Source of the DNA: Candidatus Gastranaerophilales bacterium
GTDB taxonomy: Bacteria; Cyanobacteriota; Vampirovibrionia; Gastranaerophilales; Gastranaerophilaceae
Reading direction: 5' to 3'
NCBI GenBank assembly: GCA_944325885.1
Contig: CALVBT010000012.1
Coordinates: 1 to 45,301, forward strand
DNA: 45,301 nucleotides
In this document: positions 40,929-45,301 of the stretch, piece after piece
How the letters are laid out: every line of letters begins with the position of its first letter
Numbering within the stretch: position 1 is the first letter of the stretch
Program-made: the position numbers and the translations under genes
Notes under the pieces: model-generated
The model's database searches: none
What the model was told of the DNA's origin: nothing
Seen by the model: only the letters and a program-made list of their open reading frames with translations

Positions 40929-41866
40929 TTTCCGAGTGTTTCCCCGATTTGCGGTTTAAATTTTTCTATAAATTCCTTTGCATCGGCTATCATGTATGAG
41001 CCGAACTGCAAAGATTTAATATACAAAATTCCCTGACCTGTTGCAACCCCCAGCGTATCTTTTACGGAACAAATAGTTCCGGGAGCGTATTTTGTCTTTT
41101 TGTCGGAGTAGTCTGCCGTGTAGATTTTTAAAAACACGCCTCTAAAATTTGTCATCGCACTGACAAAAGGGTTCAATGCCCTGACAAAACGCTCTATGTA
41201 CGCTGCATCTTTGCTCCAGTCAATAAAATTTTTGAAATTTCTGGAGTCAATGGACGGTGCTTTTTTGAATTCGCCGTTTGGCTGCGGAATAGACTCTATG
41301 TCGCTGTTCAGTTCATAACCTTTAAGAAATCCTGTCAGCATTTGTGCGCACAGATAGTTCTGCCTGTTGAACAGAGTACCCATTGTTTCCTTTTTATCAA
41401 TATGGATTTTTTTCTGTATGATAATGTTGCCCGTATCAAAGTTTTCGTCCATAAAATGAAGAGTGACGCCTGTTTCTTGCTCATTGTTAATCAAAACATT
41501 GCTGTAGGGGTTTGCACCTCTGTAGTTTGGCAAAAGCGACGGATGACAGTTTACAAAACCGCCTTTTACGCTTTTCAAGAGTTCCGGCGGAAATTTTTTG
41601 TTGTAAGAACAGACGATGGCAATATCAGCTTCGAGCTGTCTTATTTTGTGCAAAAAGTCGATTTCGTCGAGTCTTTTTTCATACGTAATCAAAGGGAGCC
41701 TGAGGCTGTTCACAAAATTGCACATCAAACCGTATGTTCCCTCGCTGCTGTGCGGCGGAACAACACCCACAATATTGAACCCTTCGGCTACCAGTGCGGA
41801 CAAACACACCAGAGCCATATCCGGCATCCCTAAAAAAAGGATTCTCTTTTTATACTTTGTTTCCAC
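40925..41866 (-). CDS. Formyltransferase family protein (Fmt-like)
   Basis: This 313-residue protein belongs to the formyl-THF-dependent transferase family. The N-terminal Rossmann domain has RILFLGMPDMALVCLSALVA and the catalytic signature VNCHPSLLPNYRGANPY (Asn-x-x-His), followed by TGVTLHFMDENFDTGNIIIQ (Asp). The C-terminal domain (about 205-310) resembles the Fmt/ArnA C-domain (ALNPFVSAMTNFRGVFLKIY). It could be the methionyl-tRNA formyltransferase or a sugar formyltransferase of surface polysaccharide synthesis. No def gene adjoins it to settle this. It is coupled to the endonuclease-IV-like gene by ATGA. Confidence 0.85.
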   Translation of the reverse strand: METKYKKRILFLGMPDMALVCLSALVAEGFNIVGVVPPHSSEGTYGLMCNFVNSLRLPLITYEKRLDEIDFLHKIRQLEADIAIVCSYNKKFPPELLKSVKGGFVNCHPSLLPNYRGANPYSNVLINNEQETGVTLHFMDENFDTGNIIIQKKIHIDKKETMGTLFNRQNYLCAQMLTGFLKGYELNSDIESIPQPNGEFKKAPSIDSRNFKNFIDWSKDAAYIERFVRALNPFVSAMTNFRGVFLKIYTADYSDKKTKYAPGTICSVKDTLGVATGQGILYIKSLQFGSYMIADAKEFIEKFKPQIGETLGK

Positions 41867-41939
41867 AACAAACTCCTGATTGTGACACCGATTATTATAC
41901 CTGTTTTTTGCTCAATTTACTATACATTATACTATGTAG

Positions 41940-41998
41940 ACTGTTTGAGGCTGCCTTGTTTGTAGATGTGGCGGGCGTCAGTCGTCTATATGAAATGG
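41940..41998 (+). repeat. Diverged element A, copy 7
   Basis: GACTGTTTGAGGCTGCCTTG at the left and CGTCAGTCGTCTATATGAAA at the right match family A loosely, with no middle. The right end is followed directly by the promoter of the TPM gene. Confidence 0.5.
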
Positions 41999-42002
41999 TT
42001 AG

Positions 42003-42030
42003 TTGTAATAAAAAATAAATTCGCTATAAT
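42003..42030 (+). promoter_or_regulatory. Predicted promoter of the TPM gene, giving a leaderless mRNA
   Basis: TTGTAA (42003-42008), a 16-bp spacer, then a perfect TATAAT (42025-42030). The chosen ATG lies only 7 bp after the -10 box, where transcription would start, and no Shine-Dalgarno sequence precedes it. Leaderless translation is inferred. Confidence 0.5.
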
Positions 42031-42037
42031 AATTTTT

Positions 42038-42760
42038 ATGTTAAAAAAACTGCTCTTCGTAATATTTTTTAGCCTTATATTCTGTTTTGGACAGAGTGCC
42101 TTTTGTGACAGCGTGTATAATTTTGATGGATTTATAAGCGACAACGCAGGGGTTTTAAACAGCAGAGCAAAAGCATCAATAAATGCATTGATGTGGGATT
42201 TGCAAAAAAAGACCGGAGCGGATGTCGCTGTTGTGACGGTAAAGAGCCTTGATGGCAGAAGCGTTGAAGAAACAGCCCTGAACATCGGACGTAAATATAA
42301 AATAGGCAAAAAAGGCGAGGACACGGGTGCAGTAATACTAGTAGCCCCTAATGACAGAAAATTGAGAATTGAAATCGGCTATGGACTGGAAGGAATCATA
42401 ACCGACGGAAAAGCAGGCAGAATCCGTGATGAAGAGATGCTCCCGTATTTTAAAAAAGGAGATTATGAAAGCGGAATCTGGCGAGGCAGCTATGCTCTGG
42501 CTCAAAATATTGCAAAAGGCTACGGCGTAACGCTGTCTGACACGGGGCCTGTGCCAAAAGCTCCCTCAAAAAGCGAAGACAATGCGTTTTTTGTTCTGTT
42601 TGTTATCATATTTTTGTGTATAAGATTCAATATTTTCCCGATATTTATACCGTTTGGCGGTTATGGCAGCCGGTATGATTCCGGCTTTGGCGGTGGAGGC
42701 TTCGGCGGATTCGGCGGCGGGGGCGGCTTTGGCGGCGGCGGTGCGTCAGGCGGCTGGTAA
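42038..42760 (+). CDS. TPM domain protein (YgcG family) with Gly-rich tail
   Basis: A 240-residue exported membrane protein. A signal peptide (LLFVIFFSLIFCFGQSAFCD) leads into the TPM_phosphatase domain (about 28-165): FDGFISDNAGVLNSRAKASI, TGADVAVVTVKSLDGRSVEE and LRIEIGYGLEGIITDGKAGR. A membrane helix (FFVLFVIIFLCIRFNIFPIF) and a glycine-phenylalanine tail (FGGGGFGGFGGGGGFGGGGA) follow. The family is often next to LemA, as here, and its role in the envelope is unsettled. I chose ATG at 42038, which begins the signal peptide; the frame is open to 41966. Confidence 0.88.
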   Translation: MLKKLLFVIFFSLIFCFGQSAFCDSVYNFDGFISDNAGVLNSRAKASINALMWDLQKKTGADVAVVTVKSLDGRSVEETALNIGRKYKIGKKGEDTGAVILVAPNDRKLRIEIGYGLEGIITDGKAGRIRDEEMLPYFKKGDYESGIWRGSYALAQNIAKGYGVTLSDTGPVPKAPSKSEDNAFFVLFVIIFLCIRFNIFPIFIPFGGYGSRYDSGFGGGGFGGFGGGGGFGGGGASGGW

Positions 42761-42782
42761 ATTTAGATTAAAAGGACTTTTT

Positions 42783-43502
42783 ATGAAAAAACTCGATGTG
42801 TTTATAAAAGAATTAACAGAAATTTTTGGTAATAGGCTCAAGAGCGTATTTATTTATGGCTCAACAGCGAAACTGGCAGACTCGGAGCTTTGTGACAACG
42901 TAAACCTTATGGTTATAACGGATGTGCTGGCGGGTGAGGACTTGAAAAAAGTTTCTGCTTCAGCAAAAAAATGGTGCGGCGGCAGTTTGTTCGACAGGAG
43001 CAGAAATCCCGAACCCTTGTTTATGGGCGAAGAGGAATGGGCAAATTCCGCTGACGTGTATGCAATGGAATACGCTGATATCAAAGAAAATCACAGGGTA
43101 GTGTACGGCGAAGACCCTGTCTGTTACATAAATGTAACAGGCGAGAACCTGCGCCTGCAATGCGAAAGAGAAACAAAGAATCTTTTGATGAGGTTTCGCT
43201 CGCATTATTTGCTTTTTGCAAACGATTACAGAAAACTGCAAACAAGCATTGTTCCTGTGATAAAGAGCTGCAACGCTATTTTCAAAACTGTCTTGAGGTT
43301 AAAAGGGATTGCTATCCCTTCTTCACCCTATGAGGTGCTGGACAAAATCCATGACCTGACACCTGTAGACAAAGATTTTTATGAAAAACTGCTCTGCCGC
43401 AAAGAAAAACACTGCAAAATGAACAGGAAAGAAACATATGAAATTGCGGACAAGACAGTGCAAGAACTGGACAAACTTTTGAAATACATAAATAATTTAT
43501 AA
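42783..43502 (+). CDS. Nucleotidyltransferase-fold protein with lost catalytic Asp residues
   Basis: This 239-residue protein starts like a pol-beta/KNTase nucleotidyltransferase: FIYGSTAKLADSELCDNVNL with G26-S27, then the strand NVNLMVI where active enzymes have DxDLLV. Both catalytic aspartates appear to be Asn (N39, N41), so it may be inactive. Residues 110-239 are helical with KSCNAIFKTVLRLKGI and a HEPN-like end (EIADKTVQELDKLLKYINNL). It lies between TPM and LemA genes, 22 nt and 21 nt away. I chose ATG at 42783, with AAAAGGAC upstream; the frame is open to 42654 but that overlaps the Gly-rich tail. Confidence 0.75.
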   Translation: MKKLDVFIKELTEIFGNRLKSVFIYGSTAKLADSELCDNVNLMVITDVLAGEDLKKVSASAKKWCGGSLFDRSRNPEPLFMGEEEWANSADVYAMEYADIKENHRVVYGEDPVCYINVTGENLRLQCERETKNLLMRFRSHYLLFANDYRKLQTSIVPVIKSCNAIFKTVLRLKGIAIPSSPYEVLDKIHDLTPVDKDFYEKLLCRKEKHCKMNRKETYEIADKTVQELDKLLKYINNL

Positions 43503-43523
43503 TTGATGAATGGAGAAAAAACT

Positions 43524-44099
43524 ATGAAAAAAACAGGATGGATTATTTTGGCGGTAGTGCTGCTACTTGTGGTAATGCTGTTTGGGGCATTTATCGGAAC
43601 ATACAACAGCCTGCAGCTGATGGATGAAAACGTAAATTCAAAATGGGCGCAGGTCGACAACCAGCTGAAAAGACGTAACGACCTTATCCCGAACCTTGTT
43701 GCAACGGTTAAGGGCTATGCCGCACACGAAAAAGAAGTGTTTACCCAAATCGCTGATGCCCGCTCAAAACTCGGCGGTGCTATGGATAAAAACGATATGA
43801 AAGGGATTCAGCAGAGCAACAGCGACCTCTCAAATGCTTTGTCCAGACTGCTTTTAATCGTTGAAAGATACCCTGATTTGAAAGCTGACAAACAGTTCAT
43901 CAATCTGCAGGACGAGCTGGCCGGCACAGAAAACAGGCTCGCTGTCGCAAGAAAAGATTACAACGATTCTGTTCAGCAGCTCAATGCCAGAATCAGAACT
44001 TTCCCGACCTCGATAATCGCAGGCATGATTGGGATAAAAGCAAGGGAATACTTTAACACTCCCGATGCAGAAAAAAAGGCTCCGGAAGTTAAGTTCTAA
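43524..44099 (+). CDS. lemA: LemA family protein
   Basis: A 191-residue membrane-anchored, helical protein of the LemA family, with unknown function. An N-terminal anchor (TGWIILAVVLLLVVMLFGAF) is followed by the diagnostic VNSKWAQVDNQLKRRNDLIP, NLVATVKGYAAHEKEVFTQI and LLIVERYPDLKADKQFINLQ, then ARKDYNDSVQQLNARIRTFP. I chose ATG at 43524, with TGGAG 8 nt upstream; an earlier ATG at 43503 is possible. It ends the TPM-nucleotidyltransferase-LemA run and is followed by a family A element and a terminator. Confidence 0.94.
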   Translation: MKKTGWIILAVVLLLVVMLFGAFIGTYNSLQLMDENVNSKWAQVDNQLKRRNDLIPNLVATVKGYAAHEKEVFTQIADARSKLGGAMDKNDMKGIQQSNSDLSNALSRLLLIVERYPDLKADKQFINLQDELAGTENRLAVARKDYNDSVQQLNARIRTFPTSIIAGMIGIKAREYFNTPDAEKKAPEVKF

Positions 44100-44110
44100 A
44101 TTTGGAATAA

Positions 44111-44245
44111 TGTCTGAGGCGGCTTAGCTTGTAACTTGTGAAGTGACCCCATGCACTTGTTGCCTGTGCCGGACTTGTTTAACAAAACGGACTTACCAAT
44201 TGCACAGGTTCTACAAGTAGTCGGAGTCAGTTGACTATATGAAAT
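44111..44245 (+). repeat. Element A, copy 8 (complete)
   Basis: TGTCTGAGGCGGCTTAGCTT, GTGACCCCATGCACTTGTTG, CCTGTGCCGGACTTG, CGGACTTACCAATTGCACAG and GGAGTCAGTTGACTATATGA are all present, making it the best full-length reference copy without module H. It lies between lemA and its terminator. Confidence 0.85.
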
Positions 44246-44247
44246 TG

Positions 44248-44283
44248 TCCCGCCCTTATTTATCAGGGGCGGGATTTGTTTTT
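44248..44283 (+). terminator. Terminator after lemA
   Basis: TCCCGCCC (44248-44255) pairs with GGGCGGGA (44267-44274), followed by TTTGTTTTT. It follows the lemA gene and the element A copy, so the element is transcribed with lemA. Confidence 0.85.
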
Positions 44284-44389
44284 GGTATCTTAAGAAATCA
44301 GCCTGCGGCGAGGGCAGCTGACTATAGTTGACTATATAAAATAATGCTTGCAAAAAATTATTATTGATTTTATTATAGTTGTACTTTGT

Positions 44390-44719
44390 TATTTGAACAT
44401 TGGACTTCGCCATAGAGGCGCAATGATTGAACATTGAAAGCGGATTTTGCGTAGGCTGACCGAGTGAAACGAGGGAACGCTGAAGTAGCACCGAAATAAT
44501 GAGCGGATGTTTTGTTTACAAAACAGAGCGAATGACTTGAAGGTGTGAAGCAATAATCCAAGACTGATTGAACTTTGAAAGATAATTTGGACTTTGCCGA
44601 TGTGGCACTCTGCCGAGAAAAACGATTAAGTATCGTTTTTCGAGAGGCGTACGAACGGAAGTGAGTACCTTCGCCATTGAGGCGCAATGATTGAACATTG
44701 TAAACTTAATTTGGACTTT
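44390..44719. repeat. Tandemly duplicated leader region of tRNA-Leu(CAG)
   Basis: GAGGCGCAATGATTGAACAT occurs at about 44416 and again at about 44682, and a related GACTGATTGAACTTTGAAAG lies at about 44564. AATTTGGACTTTGCCGATGT occurs at 44584 and 44708, each reaching into the first bases of a tRNA-Leu. So the 5' region and first 11 nt of the tRNA are duplicated. No gene is supported in 44284-44719. Confidence 0.7.
44608..44647 (+). repeat. Hairpin module H, copy 3, after a tRNA-Leu 5' fragment
   Basis: CTCTGCCGAG, stem AAAAACGAT (44618-44626) with ATCGTTTTT (44632-44640), then CGAGAGG. It begins one base after GCCGATGTGGC (44596-44606), the first 11 nt of the tRNA-Leu(CAG) downstream. Confidence 0.8.
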
Positions 44720-44800
44720 GCCGATGTGGCGAAATGGTAGACGCACACGCTTCAGGTGCGTGCGAGGAAACTCATGGGGGTTCGAGTCCCTTCATCGGCA
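44720..44800 (+). tRNA. tRNA-Leu (CAG anticodon)
   Basis: The acceptor arms GCCGATG and CATCGGC pair perfectly with discriminator A at 44800. The anticodon stem CACGC/GCGTG encloses TTCAGGT with anticodon CAG. A long variable arm (CGAGGAAACTCATG region) and T-arm GGGGTTCGAGTCCC fit a class II tRNA-Leu. The CCA end is not encoded. Confidence 0.95.
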
Positions 44801-44859
44801 GATTTTTTACAAAAATTATATTTGTGATAATATAATTTTATTGACAATTAAATACTGAT

Positions 44860-45053
44860 GTCGACGTGGCACTCTGCCGAATGGATTTTGTGCAGGCACG
44901 CCGTGGGCGTAAGCCCCCAGTGCCTATGTGAGTAAGGTTGATGTAATGTAGAATTTTTAGAATGAAAATTCGAAATGTAATTCAAAACCTTATGAACGCC
45001 AACAATCTAAGAGAACGATTAAGTATCGTTTTTCGAGAGGGGAGGTATACGCG
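44860..45053 (+). repeat. tRNA-Leu(GAG) 5' fragment disrupted by split hairpin H
   Basis: GTCGACGTGGC (44860-44870) equals nt 1-11 of the tRNA at 45069. It is followed at once by ACTCTGCCGA, the left part of module H. The right part of H resumes at 45011-45040 (GAGAACGATTAAGTATCGTT then CGAGAGG), after 130 bp that include a reversed family C unit (44895-44934). GGTATACGCG (45044-45053) then repeats the tRNA D-arm. The original appears to be a partial tRNA copy with H inserted in its D-arm and further DNA inserted into H. Confidence 0.7.
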
Positions 45054-45068
45054 ACAAATGACACTGAT

Positions 45069-45153
45069 GTCGACGTGGCGGAATCGGTATACGCGCACGT
45101 TTGAGGGGCGTGTGGGGAAACCCGTGCGGGTTCAAGTCCCGCCGTCGACACCA
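45069..45153 (+). tRNA. tRNA-Leu (GAG anticodon)
   Basis: The acceptor arms GTCGACG and CGTCGAC pair, with discriminator A and an encoded CCA (45151-45153). The anticodon stem CACGT/GCGTG encloses TTGAGGG with anticodon GAG. The long variable arm (TGGGGAAACCCGTG) and T-arm GCGGGTTCAAGTCCCGC confirm a class II leucine tRNA. Confidence 0.95.
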
Positions 45154-45157
45154 TTTT

Positions 45158-45181
45158 AAGACTCCGTAAGGAGTCTTTTTT
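45158..45181 (+). terminator. Terminator after tRNA-Leu(GAG)
   Basis: AAGACTCC (45158-45165), loop GTAA, GGAGTCTT (45170-45177), then a T-run. It is a classic intrinsic terminator 5 nt after the CCA. Confidence 0.92.
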
Positions 45182-45283
45182 AATGCGGACTTTTCACCCG
45201 AATTGTTTCTGTCGAAACAATCGCGGGTTTACCCTTACGAGCATCCTGCACTGTACGGCTCATTCTTCGCCTACATTGCAAGA

Positions 45284-45301
45284 CAAGTCCCGCCGTCGAC
45301 A
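45284..45301 (+). repeat. Duplicate of the tRNA-Leu(GAG) 3' end at the window edge
   Basis: CAAGTCCCGCCGTCGACA is identical to 45133-45150, the 3' end of the tRNA, and lies 151 bp downstream. Between them are the terminator and a hairpin (ATTGTTTC/GAAACAAT, about 45200-45219). It could be an attachment site scar or another partial tRNA copy continuing past the window. Confidence 0.75.

Noticed and set aside
44962-45159. 65-codon plus-strand open frame
   Set aside because: It runs through the split hairpin and the whole tRNA-Leu(GAG), and its codons are repeat and tRNA sequence.

Overview
The window is a compact, AT-rich bacterial chromosome segment. It contains two tRNA-Leu genes, no rRNA, no CRISPR array and no intact transposase. 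I infer a flagellated member of the Vampirovibrionia/Melainabacteria, most likely Gastranaerophilales. The grounds are a pilin-like protein with an FTLAEVLIALTIIGVI-type N-terminus, a yggS-sepF pair as in Cyanobacteria and Firmicutes, flagellar export genes, BlaI-like, LemA and TPM proteins, and general protein style. This assignment rests on recognition, not on a search.

Layout. 1-1372: a HipBA toxin-antitoxin locus (hipA cut by the window edge) with three operator palindromes. 1472-4735: two decaying paralogues of a zinc-metallopeptidase-like protein on either side of an intact CorC/HlyC-type membrane protein. 4811-7842: a secreted regulatory-domain protein, ribD and a pilin-like protein. 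7889-15260: a minus-strand flagellar operon, fliF - FliG-position gene - fliH - flhA - fliI. 15616-20619: a small lipoprotein, a BlaI-like repressor with an unknown partner, and two tandem GT-C-like membrane proteins. 21298-27116: a plus-strand run with two tandem thymidylate-kinase-like proteins, a YkgJ-type cysteine cluster protein, rluB, bioD, alr and ispG. 27838-34348: minus-strand sepF and yggS, a small exported protein, a GAF-GGDEF diguanylate cyclase and alaS. 34856-40055: a hypothetical protein, tlyA, a phosphoesterase, an MBL hydrolase, a TPR protein and rmuC. 40098-41866: an endonuclease-IV-like TIM barrel translationally coupled to a formyltransferase. 42038-44099: TPM protein, degenerate nucleotidyltransferase and LemA. 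44720-45153: two tRNA-Leu genes among tRNA fragments.

Most of the genes are housekeeping. The unusual part is the intergenic DNA, which carries several families of palindromic elements of 40 to 290 bp. In at least three families the conserved motifs stay fixed while the arms change sequence and remain complementary. One small hairpin module is found inside a larger element, inside another long inverted repeat, and directly after the first 11 nt of truncated tRNA-Leu copies. Many elements sit exactly at gene ends, and one supplies a stop codon. This covarying palindrome system is my best candidate for something undescribed. Second candidates are the highly divergent FliG-position protein and the nucleotidyltransferase-like protein that appears to have lost its catalytic aspartates.
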